A DNA stretch of 20,571 nucleotides from an uncultured Phycisphaerales bacterium (GCA_937927975.1 CALEZT010000246.1:1-20571); one strand, 5' to 3'. Numbered from the stretch's first letter, positions 1 to 9,072 are shown. A program made the numbers and translations. The notes: generated from the sequence alone by a model not told the origin.

Positions 1-68
1 TGTACTGAATCGTGGACAAGGGGTGCTCCAACGCGGCGGGCACTCCCGATGATGGCAAAGGATTGACG

Positions 69-1346
69 ATGGATGTATTGCTGATCGGCAGCGGGGGGCG
101 TGAACATGCGATCGCGTGGAGACTGAAGCAGTCCCAGCAGCTTGAGGATCTCTACATCGCTCCCGGCAACGCCGGAACGGCCCAGTACGGTCAGAACGTC
201 GATATCAAGGAAACCGACATTCCCGCCCTGGTCGGCTTTGCCCGCGAGAAGCGGGTCGGTCTGGTCATTGTGGGCCCGGAAGATCCTCTGGCCAGGGGGA
301 TTGTCGACGTGATGGAGGCGTCCGGCATCAAGGCCTTCGGTCCCAGCGGCGCTGCGGCGCAGCTCGAGGCGGACAAGGCTTTCGCCAAGCAATTGATGCG
401 GGCCGGGGCGATCTCCACCGCCGAGGGACGCGTTTTCGATCGGTTCAGCGACGCCAAGGCCTATATCGCCAGCCGGGACGAGCCGGTCGTGATCAAGGCC
501 GCCGGGCTGGCCAAGGGCAAGGGCGTTATCGTTTGCGACGATCCGGCCCAGGGGATTCTGGCCGCCGAGAAGATCATGGTGGATCGCATCTTCGGCGACG
601 CCGGCGAGAAGGTCGTCGTCGAGGACAAGCTGCTGGGCGAAGAGACGTCGATCCTGGCCTTCGTGGACGGTCGCAGCATTTACGTGATGGAATCCTCCCA
701 GGACCACAAGCCCATCGGCGACGGCGACACCGGCCCGAACACCGGCGGCATGGGCGCCTACAGCCCCGCGCCGATCGTCACCGACGCGATGATGGATCGG
801 ATCACGCGGGAGATCCTCGTTCCGGCCGTCGATGCGATGAATCGAAACGGCACACCCTATCGGGGCGTGCTGTACGCCGGCTTGATGATGACCAGCGGCG
901 GACCGCGGGTGCTCGAATTCAACGCCCGGTTCGGCGATCCGGAAACGCAGCCGATCCTGATGCGGCTCCAAAGCGACCTGCTCGAGGTCTGCCTGGCGGT
1001 CTGCAACGGGACTCTGGAGGACGTGACGCTCCGCTGGGACCCGCGTCCGTCCGTGTGCGTGGTCATGGCCTCCGGCGGCTACCCCGGCGAGTATCACAAG
1101 GGCAAGGTGATCACCGGCCTGAAGGAAGCGGCTCAACTCGAGGATGTGATGGTCTTCCACGCGGGCACCAAGCTGCGCGACGGCAACGTGGTCACCAGCG
1201 GGGGCCGCGTGCTGGGCGTGACTGCGATCGGCGAGACGATCGCGGCGGCCAAGACCCGTGCCTATGAAGCGGTGGACCGCATCCAGTTCGAAGGCGCCTA
1301 TTGTCGGCGTGACATCGCCGACAAGGCGATCCGTCGCAGACCCTGA
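69..1346 (+). CDS. purD: Phosphoribosylamine--glycine ligase (GAR synthetase)
   Basis: PurD joins glycine to 5-phosphoribosylamine using ATP, the second step of de novo purine synthesis, in the cytoplasm. From the ATG at 69 the protein has 425 residues, close to E. coli PurD (429). Seen: the N-terminal GSGGREHA loop (residues 7-14), GPEDPL (69-74), the ATP-grasp lysine loop KAAGLAKGKG (143-152), PNTGGMGAYSPAP (223-235) and the metal/ATP-binding EFNARFGDPETQ (283-294). A frame open from base 12 would add 19 residues unlike the family. The ATG at 69 is chosen because MDVLLIGSGGREHA is the usual start and an AAAGGA lies 7 bases upstream. The next gene begins 12 bases after the stop, so the two are probably co-transcribed. 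All key motifs are intact. Confidence 0.97.
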   Translation: MDVLLIGSGGREHAIAWRLKQSQQLEDLYIAPGNAGTAQYGQNVDIKETDIPALVGFAREKRVGLVIVGPEDPLARGIVDVMEASGIKAFGPSGAAAQLEADKAFAKQLMRAGAISTAEGRVFDRFSDAKAYIASRDEPVVIKAAGLAKGKGVIVCDDPAQGILAAEKIMVDRIFGDAGEKVVVEDKLLGEETSILAFVDGRSIYVMESSQDHKPIGDGDTGPNTGGMGAYSPAPIVTDAMMDRITREILVPAVDAMNRNGTPYRGVLYAGLMMTSGGPRVLEFNARFGDPETQPILMRLQSDLLEVCLAVCNGTLEDVTLRWDPRPSVCVVMASGGYPGEYHKGKVITGLKEAAQLEDVMVFHAGTKLRDGNVVTSGGRVLGVTAIGETIAAAKTRAYEAVDRIQFEGAYCRRDIADKAIRRRP

Positions 1347-1358
1347 CGGCGATTTCGC

Positions 1359-4300
1359 ATGGTGGGTTTCAAGTACTCATCCCAGGTGCCGGACGGAAGC
1401 GGAAAACGGCGGCGTCTTCTGCGACGCATACTGATCGCTGTGGCGATTCTCTGCGTGCTGATCGTCGGAATCGGGATCGGGTTGGGCCGGTCGCTGCCGG
1501 GCATCGCGGCGGCCGAGGTCGGACGCCTGACGAACACGCAGGTGAAGGCGGGGAGCTTCGGCTTCCGTCTGGACGGCTCGGTCTCGATCGACGGTTTGTC
1601 GATTCGCCCCCGGCAGGACGATCCGGGATACGACAACACGATTCTTCGAGCCAGGGACGTGTACGCCCGATTCAGCCGACGAAGCCTCCTGTCGCTGTCT
1701 CCGCGGGTGACGGAACTTTGCATCGAGGACTTCGTGCTCGATGCGCAACTGGACCTGGACACCCAGCGGTGGAACGTCGGAACCCTCCGATTCAACCGGT
1801 CCGGCGGCAAGAGCGGGGCCGCCATCCCGTCGGTCACGCTCCACAACGGGAAGTTGCGATACACCAAGGTTTCCGGCGGCAAAGCCGAGATCGTCATGAC
1901 GGTGCCGGTGGAGGGTCGCTTCGGGGCCGGTCTGGCTCACCAGGGCTACGGCTTCGAGATCAAGACCTCCACCCTCTCCGGCGGATATGGACAGAGCCAT
2001 CTCAAGGGGTACTGGCGGCCGGGCGAACTCGCCCTCGCGGGAGGCCTGTCTTCGACGGACTTGCCTTCGCTGGAACGTGCCTGGGCGATCGATGTCCTCG
2101 CGGGCCAGCTTCAGTACGACCCGAACGGCGATTACCGACTGGATTTTCGCTTGAAGAACCTGCACAGCAAGCAAGCGCCGGAGGTCGGCGCTCTCCAGCA
2201 GATCGCCTCCGGTGGCGCCGGAGGCGGCCCTCTCGCGAGTCTTCAGAGGTTCTTCGCCCGATATCGGCCGACGGGGATCGTGGACTCGATCACCGTCAAC
2301 GCCAACGGCAATCTCCGGCGGCTGCACGAGAGCGAGGTCCTGGGTACGGTCGTCTGTCAGGACGTCTCGATCTGCGACGAGAAGTTTCCCTATGTCATCG
2401 ATCACCTCCACGGCGAGATCGACTTCACCCAGTCCGGTCTGGTGCTCAAGAATCTCGCCGGCAAACACGGCCCGGTGGATGTGCTGATCGAGGGATGGAG
2501 CCGGGGCGGGGGCGACGAACGACAGTATCGGTACAAGATCAGCAGCCCCAATATGATTCTGGACGAAACTCTTTACGCGGCGCTTCGGCCGGGGCAGAAG
2601 CGACTGTGGGACGCCTTTGGCCCCCGCGGCCGAGTGTCTGCCGATTATCGGCTGGTGCGGACCTCGCCCACGGACAAGCGAATGTACGTCTCCGTCGATC
2701 TCGACGGCGTGTCGGCCGCGTTCAACGAATTTCCGTACCCGTTGACCGACCTGACGGGCAAGCTATACTTCGATCATGAAAGCGTGACCGCGACCAACCT
2801 GGTTTCAAAGTCCGCCGGTCGGGAGATCCGACTGAACGCCAAGGTGACCGGGCTGGGCACCGGAAAGGCGATTCATTACATCTCGATCGACGGCAACGAC
2901 ATTCCGCTGGACGCCACGCTGGAGAGGAGCCTTCCGCCGCAGTATCGCCAGTTGTACGGTCGGTTGGAGGCCGACGGGACGGCGGACGTGCGGGCCCGCG
3001 TCTTCACCACGGGCGACGCCAACAACGTCGGTCCCATGAGCTATCACGCGGACGTCGTCTGTCACAGCAAGACGTTGAAGTTGGAGCAGTCGCCGGTGAC
3101 GCTGTCGGACGTGGTCGCGGAGATGGCGATCTCGCCGAAATCCGTGACGGTCAGGAAGCTCGACGGCCGCTATGGGCAGAGTCGGATCGCTTTGGAAGGC
3201 GCCATGCAGTTGTCCGCCGGCGCCAAGGGGAAGGAGTATCATGCGAGGGTGACGGCGCAGGAGATTCCGTTCAACGACGTGACGATGGGATTGTTGCCGC
3301 CGTCGCTGGCGAGACCGCTCGCGGCGTTTCGGCCCGAAGGCAACGTGAACCTACGTTTGGAGCTCCAGGCTTCCGACGGCGATGCCCCTCCGATCGTCAC
3401 TGGGGCTGTGGAATGCCTCGGGATCAAGATCCATCACCGGGACATTCCCTATCCGTTGCGGGACGTCCGCGGAGCGATTTCGCTCTCGCGGGACCGCCTG
3501 GTCATTGCGAAGGCGACAGCCTCGCCCGTCGATCCCTGCCAGCCGCAGTTCGCGACGATTTTCGTCGATGGGTCCGCTGCGTGGGACGGGAACGCCCTGG
3601 CCGGCGGCTCCTTCGTCATTCGGACAGAAGGGCTCCGTTTTACGAAGTCGCTCGGCGAGTCGCTGCCCCATGAACTTGCCCATGCATATCGCGATCTTTC
3701 CCCTCGGGGCCCCTTCGACGTGCAGGAGGCCAAGCTGGCGCTCTCGCGGACCGCCTCCGGGGGAATGCTCGTCGAATTCGCAGGCCAGGCAGGCCTCAGG
3801 AAGTGCGATTTTCGGATGGCCGGCACGGCTGTCGAACTGGCCGGCGACTTGGAGATCGAGGGCGCCTACGATACGAAAGGCGGGTTGTCGCGGGGGCGGG
3901 CGGCCCTGGCCGGGGAGCGTCTCGTGGTCAAAGGGCGGACGATCTCCGGCGCGACGGCCCAGGCTGTCTACGATCCCGGCCCGAAGGAGTGGGGGGTCGA
4001 TGATTTCCTGGGCGACTGCCACCGAGGCAAGGTCCTGGGCAGCCTGCGGGTGGGACGAGCCGAGACCGGAGGCATCGAATACGTGATGCAGGCGGCGCTG
4101 AATCGAGTGGACGTGCAGGAGTTCCTCCGGGGGGACAGCGAGACCGCCCCCGTCGAGGCGCCCTACAGCGGCGGCCTGATGAACGCCTCGCTGAGTCTGG
4201 GAGGACGGACTGGAGATCCCGCCTCGCGGCGAGGCATATGCCTGGTGGATGTCGAGAAGATGCGGATCGGCAGGGTGTCTCCGTTACGCAATCTGCTGTC

Positions 4301-4652
4301 GGTGCTCAGTCTCAACGAACCGACGGACTACACGTTCGATCGGATGCTCATCGACTCCTATATCCGCCAGGACACCCTGCTGATTCGCAAGCTCGACATG
4401 TCCGGACGGAACCTCGCGTTCACCGGATCGGGAACGATGGCCCTTTCGGACGGGCAGTTGCACCTGATGCTGACGGCTCGCGGCCAGCGGCTGGCGGCCG
4501 CGGAACCGTCGGTGTTCCAGGCTCTCACCGAAGGGCTGGGCGGGGCCGTCGTTCGCATGGAGGTCACAGGCAACTCGAGCAACCCCGTCGTTCAGACCAA
4601 GGCTCTGCCCGTCATCGAAGACTCCCTGAGAATCCTCGGCGCGCCGGAATAG
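1359..4652 (+). CDS. Large membrane-anchored AsmA-like protein
   Basis: A 1097-residue protein with a basic N-terminus (KRRRLLRR), one membrane segment at about residues 24-44, and a long beta-rich, probably periplasmic remainder. The last 250 residues resemble the AsmA/YhdP/TamB C-terminal region: alternating 'G.l.l..G' strands, with GRNLAFTGSGTMALSDGQLHL followed by a VTGNSSNPVVQ ending. Family members form elongated grooves thought to carry phospholipids between membranes; that role here is inference. A motif recurs: FPYVIDHLHG (343), FPYPLTDLTG (458), IPYPLRDVRG (696), with a weaker copy near 575 (SPVTLSDVVAE), consistent with repeated groove units. No clear Shine-Dalgarno precedes the ATG, which follows the purD stop by 12 bases, so translational coupling is likely. 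A functional link to purD is not evident. The exact subfamily is uncertain. Confidence 0.8.
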   Translation: MVGFKYSSQVPDGSGKRRRLLRRILIAVAILCVLIVGIGIGLGRSLPGIAAAEVGRLTNTQVKAGSFGFRLDGSVSIDGLSIRPRQDDPGYDNTILRARDVYARFSRRSLLSLSPRVTELCIEDFVLDAQLDLDTQRWNVGTLRFNRSGGKSGAAIPSVTLHNGKLRYTKVSGGKAEIVMTVPVEGRFGAGLAHQGYGFEIKTSTLSGGYGQSHLKGYWRPGELALAGGLSSTDLPSLERAWAIDVLAGQLQYDPNGDYRLDFRLKNLHSKQAPEVGALQQIASGGAGGGPLASLQRFFARYRPTGIVDSITVNANGNLRRLHESEVLGTVVCQDVSICDEKFPYVIDHLHGEIDFTQSGLVLKNLAGKHGPVDVLIEGWSRGGGDERQYRYKISSPNMILDETLYAALRPGQKRLWDAFGPRGRVSADYRLVRTSPTDKRMYVSVDLDGVSAAFNEFPYPLTDLTGKLYFDHESVTATNLVSKSAGREIRLNAKVTGLGTGKAIHYISIDGNDIPLDATLERSLPPQYRQLYGRLEADGTADVRARVFTTGDANNVGPMSYHADVVCHSKTLKLEQSPVTLSDVVAEMAISPKSVTVRKLDGRYGQSRIALEGAMQLSAGAKGKEYHARVTAQEIPFNDVTMGLLPPSLARPLAAFRPEGNVNLRLELQASDGDAPPIVTGAVECLGIKIHHRDIPYPLRDVRGAISLSRDRLVIAKATASPVDPCQPQFATIFVDGSAAWDGNALAGGSFVIRTEGLRFTKSLGESLPHELAHAYRDLSPRGPFDVQEAKLALSRTASGGMLVEFAGQAGLRKCDFRMAGTAVELAGDLEIEGAYDTKGGLSRGRAALAGERLVVKGRTISGATAQAVYDPGPKEWGVDDFLGDCHRGKVLGSLRVGRAETGGIEYVMQAALNRVDVQEFLRGDSETAPVEAPYSGGLMNASLSLGGRTGDPASRRGICLVDVEKMRIGRVSPLRNLLSVLSLNEPTDYTFDRMLIDSYIRQDTLLIRKLDMSGRNLAFTGSGTMALSDGQLHLMLTARGQRLAAAEPSVFQALTEGLGGAVVRMEVTGNSSNPVVQTKALPVIEDSLRILGAPE

Positions 4653-4742
4653 AGCCGATTCCAGGCGGGATGATTCGGATTGCGTCGTCGGGGGAGGACT
4701 CGGACGGATCGTCAGAAACGCGGTTTTTCCTTCTGGGGGCAA

Positions 4743-4762
4743 GCGATGACGGCAGTCATCGC
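4743..4762 (+). terminator. Perfect hairpin after the AsmA-like gene, possible terminator
   Basis: Arms GCGATGAC (4743-4750) and GTCATCGC (4755-4762) pair perfectly over 8 bp around the loop GGCA, about 90 bases after the AsmA-like stop. Only a weak run (GTTTAAC) follows, so intrinsic termination is uncertain; it could instead be an operator. The rest of the 259-base gap (4653-4911) shows no gene. Confidence 0.35.
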
Positions 4763-4911
4763 GTTTAACAGTCCCCAGCGTCAACGGCAGAAATTGGGGC
4801 GCCCGGTTGCGTCCAGCGGCAAGTTGCTATATCATCACCATTTCTGTATTTGGACAAGGCAGATATTGGCAATCACCCAGCGTGTGCCGAGCAGGACAGA
4901 AAGGTTGCTGG

Positions 4912-7347
4912 ATGGAAAAATACGTTTGCATACACGGGCATTTCTATCAACCGCCGAGGGAGAACCCGTGGCTCGAGTACGTCGAGCTGCAGGACTCGGC
5001 CTATCCCTATCATGATTGGAACGCGAGGATTACGGAGGAGTGCTACCGCCAGAACGCTGCGTCGAGGATTCTGGGGCCCGACAAGCGGATCATTGAAATC
5101 GTCAGCAATTACGAGAGCATCAGTTTCGATTTCGGCCCGACCCTCATGTACTGGCTGGAATCGCACGCGCCCGACGTGTATGAGATGGTCCTGGAGGCCG
5201 ACAGACGGAGCTGCGAGAAGTTCTCCGGGCACGGCTGCGCGATGGCCCAGGCCTACAACCACATGGTTCTGCCGCTGGCCAACGCGAACGACAAGCACAC
5301 CCAGGTGATCTGGGGCATCGAAGACTTCAAGATGCGGTTTCAAAGAGAGCCGGAAGGGATGTGGCTGCCGGAGACCGCGGTGGATCTGGCTTCTCTGGAA
5401 GTGCTGGTCGATCACGGAATCAAGTTCACGATCCTGGCGCCCCGCCAGGCCAAGCGGACCCGTCGCCTCAGCGGAGCGCGCCGCTGGAGAGATGTCAACG
5501 AGGGCGATCTCGACACGAGTGTGCCGTATCTGTGCATGCTGCCTTCCGGCCGGCAGATCGCGATCTTCTTCTATAACGGGCCGGTCTCCCATGGGATCGC
5601 CTACGGCGGCCTCCTCCACAGCGGCGAGAACTTCGCGGTGCGGATGGCCAATTCGTTTCCCAACGACGGCGAGCAGCCGGCCCGCCTGGTTCACGTCGCC
5701 ACCGACGGCGAATCCTTCGGCCACCATCACCATCACGGCGACATGGCGTTGGCCTACTGCCTGCATCACATCGCCGCCAACAACCTCGCCAAGATCACGG
5801 TCTATGGCGAGTTCCTCGCGAAGTTTCCGCCGGACCACGAGGTCGAGATCTGGGAGAACAGTTCCTGGAGCTGCGCCCACGGCGTCGAGCGATGGAAGAG
5901 CAACTGCGGTTGCGCCGCGGACCAGTCCCGCTCGGGCCAGCAACAGTGGCGGGCGCCGTTGCGGGAGGCCCTCGATTGGCTTCGCGACCGGATCGGCGGC
6001 GTCTTTCAGGACCGTATGGCCGCCTACCACGTCGATCCCTGGCAGGTCCGCAACGATTACATCCGCGTGGTCAACGACCGCTCCATGAAGAACGTCAACG
6101 ATTTCATGGCCAGGACAGCGGGCAAGACGCTGGAGCATCACGACAAAGTGATCTTCCTGAAACTGCTTGAAATGCAGCGTAACGCGATGCTGATGTATAC
6201 GAGCTGCGGGTGGTTCTTCGACAACATTTCGGGCATCGAAACCGTGCAGGTGATGATGTACGCCTCGCGGGCGATGCAGCTCTGCCACGAGGTCCAGAAC
6301 TGGAACCTGGAGCCCGACTTCAAGAACATGTTGATGAACGCGCCGACGAGCCGCCGGCCTTTCGCCAACGGCAAGGAGGTCTACGAGGCCTACGTCGAGC
6401 CGGCGAGGGTCGATCTGCACCGCGTGGGGGCGCACTTCGCGCTGAGCTCGGTCTTCGAGGAATCGTCGGAAGAGAAACGCGACATCTACTGTTACTCTGC
6501 GACGATCGAGGATTTCGAGCACGTCGAGGCGGGCGTTCAGGTCCTCACGACCAATCGCGCCAAGATTCGCTCGAACATCACGCTCGAAGAGTATGCGGTC
6601 GACTCGGCGGTGCTCTACCTGGGCGACCATCACCTGTTCGCCTCGGTGCAGGGCCGTATGGCCGACGAGCAGTTCAAGCGGATTCGCCAGGAACTGGTCA
6701 AGGCCTTCAAGAAGGGCGACAGCAACGAGGTCATGCGTCTGATGAACGTGGCCTTCGACAGCAAGAACTACTCGCTGACCCACCTGTTCAAGGACCAGCA
6801 GCGGCAGATCCTCAACGGACTTCTGGAGAGCACCTGGGAGGAGATCGAGAGCTCGTTCCGCCATATTTACGAGCACAACTACGCGATCATGGCAATGATC
6901 CGGAATATGAACATGCCTTTGCCGAAGGCCCTCTCGGCGCCGGCCGAGTTCATTCTGAACGAAGACATCTGCACCGCGATCCAGGCGGACCGCATCGACC
7001 TGAACCGGCTGCGCGACCTGGCGGAGGAGGCCGAACGTCTGTCGTTGACCCTCGACCGGGAGCGTCTGAGCTTCGAGGGCAGCCACAAGATCAACAACCT
7101 GGCGAGCATCTGGGAGGGCTGTCCGGAGGACATCGACCTGTTGTGGTCGATCGAGAAAGGCCTGGAGATTCTGCGGGGGCTCACGCCGGAGATGGACCTC
7201 CAGCACGCGCAAAACGTGTTCTTCACGATCGCCAGGAACAAGTATCCGGAGATGAAGAAGCGGGCGGCCGCCGCGGATCCCCAAGCCGCCAGTTGGGTCG
7301 AGCATTTCGGGCACCTGGCCCAGCGGCTCGCACTGGCGATCCCCTGA
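4912..7347 (+). CDS. GH57-family glycosidase with DUF3536 domain
   Basis: An 811-residue cytoplasmic protein with no signal peptide. The N-terminal third is a GH57 glycosidase barrel: HGHFYQPP (8-15, region 1), GMWLPE with the likely nucleophile Glu154 (region 3), and TDGESFG (264-270) with the likely acid/base Asp265 (region 4). A run of five histidines (271-275) follows, then WENSSWSCAHGVERW (314-328). The remaining part, from about residue 430, matches in character the helical DUF3536 region that follows GH57 in alpha-amylase/alpha-mannosidase-annotated proteins. GH57 enzymes act on alpha-glucans with retention of configuration; the exact substrate of this subgroup is not established. The frame is open upstream to 4807, but the ATG at 4912 is preferred because MEKYVCIHGHFYQPP is the conserved start and GAAAGG lies 7 bases upstream. 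It sits 117 bases before malQ on the same strand and faces the glgE operon, which supports a role in glycogen or maltodextrin turnover. Confidence 0.88.
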   Translation: MEKYVCIHGHFYQPPRENPWLEYVELQDSAYPYHDWNARITEECYRQNAASRILGPDKRIIEIVSNYESISFDFGPTLMYWLESHAPDVYEMVLEADRRSCEKFSGHGCAMAQAYNHMVLPLANANDKHTQVIWGIEDFKMRFQREPEGMWLPETAVDLASLEVLVDHGIKFTILAPRQAKRTRRLSGARRWRDVNEGDLDTSVPYLCMLPSGRQIAIFFYNGPVSHGIAYGGLLHSGENFAVRMANSFPNDGEQPARLVHVATDGESFGHHHHHGDMALAYCLHHIAANNLAKITVYGEFLAKFPPDHEVEIWENSSWSCAHGVERWKSNCGCAADQSRSGQQQWRAPLREALDWLRDRIGGVFQDRMAAYHVDPWQVRNDYIRVVNDRSMKNVNDFMARTAGKTLEHHDKVIFLKLLEMQRNAMLMYTSCGWFFDNISGIETVQVMMYASRAMQLCHEVQNWNLEPDFKNMLMNAPTSRRPFANGKEVYEAYVEPARVDLHRVGAHFALSSVFEESSEEKRDIYCYSATIEDFEHVEAGVQVLTTNRAKIRSNITLEEYAVDSAVLYLGDHHLFASVQGRMADEQFKRIRQELVKAFKKGDSNEVMRLMNVAFDSKNYSLTHLFKDQQRQILNGLLESTWEEIESSFRHIYEHNYAIMAMIRNMNMPLPKALSAPAEFILNEDICTAIQADRIDLNRLRDLAEEAERLSLTLDRERLSFEGSHKINNLASIWEGCPEDIDLLWSIEKGLEILRGLTPEMDLQHAQNVFFTIARNKYPEMKKRAAAADPQAASWVEHFGHLAQRLALAIP

Positions 7348-7349
7348 GG

Positions 7350-7391
7350 GATTTACGATTTACGATTTACTATTTACGATTTACGATTTAC
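7350..7391 (+). repeat. 7-bp tandem repeat GATTTAC, six units
   Basis: Six head-to-tail copies of GATTTAC start 2 bases after the GH57 stop. The fourth unit is TATTTAC; the others are identical. The gap to malQ (7348-7464) is AT-rich against GC-rich genes and ends in TAG/TAA-rich sequence (AGTAAATAATCAATAGTAG). It reads as non-coding filler or a recently expanded microsatellite. No hairpin terminator is obvious here. Confidence 0.9.
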
Positions 7392-7464
7392 AATCCGCCA
7401 TACGATGTGCCGGTTCCCATGGCGTGGCGGCAGCAAATAGTAAATAATCAATAGTAGATCTTAA

Positions 7465-8964
7465 ATGTTAAGACGACGATCCAGCGGCATCCTGATGCAC
7501 GTCACCTCCTTGCCTTCGAGGTACGGCATCGGCGACTTCGGGCCCGAGGCGTACAAGTTCGCCGATTTCCTCAAGGCCGGCGGGCAGAATTACTGGCAGG
7601 TCCTGCCGCTGAATCGCACGACCGCGTTGAAAGGGCACTCGCCCTACAGCGCGGTCTCCGCGTTCGCGGGCGACCCTCTGCTGATCAGCCCTGACCTGCT
7701 GTACCGCGACGGGCTCTTGCGAAAGGCCGACTTGTCCGAGACCCCGCGATTCGCTGCCGACGCGGTGGACTACGCCAAGGCCGCTGCCTGCAAGGGCAAG
7801 CTCCTCGACGCTGCATTCGCCAGGTTCCAGAGCGGCCCGAAGCCGGGCGCTTACGAGGTGTTCTTGCAGGACTCCCGCGACTGGCTGGAGCCGTTCGCGA
7901 TGTTCTCGGCCGCCAGGGTCCGGTTCAAGGGCCGGCTCTGGTGCGACTGGCCGGCGGGTCTGCGGGACCGCAGGGCCGGAGACCTGGAGTCCGTCGCACA
8001 GGAACTGAGCGAGGCCATCGAGCGGGAGCGATTCTTCCAGTATGTCTTCTACCGCCAGTACCTGGCGCTCAAGCGATACTGCAACGAACGCGGCATCCAG
8101 GTGATGGGCGACGTGCCGATCTACGTTGCCTACGACAGCGCCGACGTCTGGTCGCACCCGGATCTGTTCAAGCTGACGCGGGACAAGCGGCCGCACTTCG
8201 TCGCGGGCGTCCCGCCGGACTACTTCAGCAAGACCGGCCAGCTCTGGGGCAACCCGGTCTATGATTGGAGGCGGCTCGAAGCGACCCGCTTCGCCTGGTG
8301 GATGCGGCGGATGAAGCACAACCTGATGCTGTTCGACTTCGTCCGCATCGACCACTTCCGCGGCTTTGTCGCCTATTGGGAGGTGCCCGCCAGCCACAAG
8401 ACCGCCATGCACGGCAAATGGGTGCAGGTCCCGCACGAGGCGTTCTTCGACGAGTTGTTCCGCCAGATTCCGTTCGGGGCGATCTTTGCGGAGGATCTTG
8501 GTCTCATCACCGCCGATGTTCGGGAGGCTGTCGCCAGGAACCACTTCCCTCGCATCGTCGTGCTGCACTTCGCCTTCGATGGGGACCCGGCCCGCAATCC
8601 GTACCTGCCGCACAACTACAACGAAAACCTCATCGTCTACACCGGCACCCACGACAACAATACGACTCGCGGCTGGTTCGAGAAGGACGCTTCGCCGCAG
8701 ACCCGGCGGAACCTGTTCGACTATCTTGGGCACAAGGTCCCGGCGTCGCAGGTCCCGTGGGAGCTGATGCGCGTGGCCATGGGCTCGGTGGCGAAGATCG
8801 CCATCGTTCCGATGCAGGACGTGCTGGGCTTGGGTTCTTCGGCGAGAATGAACCTCCCGGCCAAGTCCAAGGGGAACTGGAAGTGGCGGATGCTCCCCGG
8901 CCAGACCACGCCGGGATTGGCACAGAAGCTGCGAAGACTCACCTCCGCCTACGGACGCGAGTGA
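7465..8964 (+). CDS. malQ: 4-alpha-glucanotransferase (amylomaltase, D-enzyme)
   Basis: MalQ (GH77) moves maltosyl and longer alpha-1,4-glucan segments between maltodextrins in the cytoplasm, releasing glucose. The 499 residues match the compact bacterial/plant D-enzyme type. Seen: SGILMHVTSLPSRYGIGDFG near the start, the MGDVPIYVAYDSADVW loop, VRIDHFRGF with nucleophile Asp296, FAEDLG with acid/base Glu343, and GTHDNNTTRGWF with the stabilising Asp397. The ATG at 7465 gives the family-typical N-terminus (MLRRRSSGIL), although no Shine-Dalgarno is visible in the AT-rich leader (GATCTTAAATG). It follows the GH57 gene and converges on glgB. Together with the GH57 enzyme it would reshape or recycle the glucan made by the opposite operon; that division of labour is inference. 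Confidence 0.96.
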   Translation: MLRRRSSGILMHVTSLPSRYGIGDFGPEAYKFADFLKAGGQNYWQVLPLNRTTALKGHSPYSAVSAFAGDPLLISPDLLYRDGLLRKADLSETPRFAADAVDYAKAAACKGKLLDAAFARFQSGPKPGAYEVFLQDSRDWLEPFAMFSAARVRFKGRLWCDWPAGLRDRRAGDLESVAQELSEAIERERFFQYVFYRQYLALKRYCNERGIQVMGDVPIYVAYDSADVWSHPDLFKLTRDKRPHFVAGVPPDYFSKTGQLWGNPVYDWRRLEATRFAWWMRRMKHNLMLFDFVRIDHFRGFVAYWEVPASHKTAMHGKWVQVPHEAFFDELFRQIPFGAIFAEDLGLITADVREAVARNHFPRIVVLHFAFDGDPARNPYLPHNYNENLIVYTGTHDNNTTRGWFEKDASPQTRRNLFDYLGHKVPASQVPWELMRVAMGSVAKIAIVPMQDVLGLGSSARMNLPAKSKGNWKWRMLPGQTTPGLAQKLRRLTSAYGRE

Positions 8965-9001
8965 ACCCAGCCAACGTTCGAATTGGGCTGTCGCATCTGG
9001 G

Positions 9002-9066
9002 GAGTTTCGAATTTGAAGCGAGAGCCGCAGAGACACGGGCTCTCGCTGTCTTCACACTTGAAACTC
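9002..9066. terminator. Nested inverted repeat between convergent malQ and glgB, likely two-way terminator
   Basis: Inner stem AGCGAGAGCC (9017-9026) pairs perfectly with GGCTCTCGCT (9038-9047) around an 11-base loop. An outer stem GAGTTTC (9002-9008) pairs with GAAACTC (9060-9066). The element fills most of the 108-base gap between two converging stop codons, where a bidirectional terminator is expected. The T-rich stretches beside the stem (CTTCACACTTG; TTCAAATTCG on the other strand) are weak, so Rho-independent action is probable but not certain. Confidence 0.6.
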
Positions 9067-9072
9067 GATGCA

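Noticed and set aside
1..68. In-frame extension of purD from base 12.
   Set aside because: The extra 19 residues do not resemble PurD, and the ATG at 69 has a ribosome binding site and the conserved N-terminus.
4807..4833. TTGCGT and TATATC as a promoter of the GH57 gene.
   Set aside because: The spacer is only 15 bases and the -35 box is poor; the match is not better than chance in a 259-base gap.
5722..5736. Run of five histidines after TDGESFG, possibly a metal-binding insertion.
   Set aside because: Histidines after this motif appear to be a family feature of DUF3536-type GH57 proteins, from memory, and so not special to this gene.
4873..7314. An 813-codon open frame antisense to the GH57 gene.
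   Set aside because: It has no recognisable domain and a composition expected from the opposite strand of a GC-rich gene. The + strand protein has clear GH57 motifs.
7468..9036. A 522-codon open frame antisense to malQ.
   Set aside because: No protein features; malQ motifs are unambiguous on the other strand.
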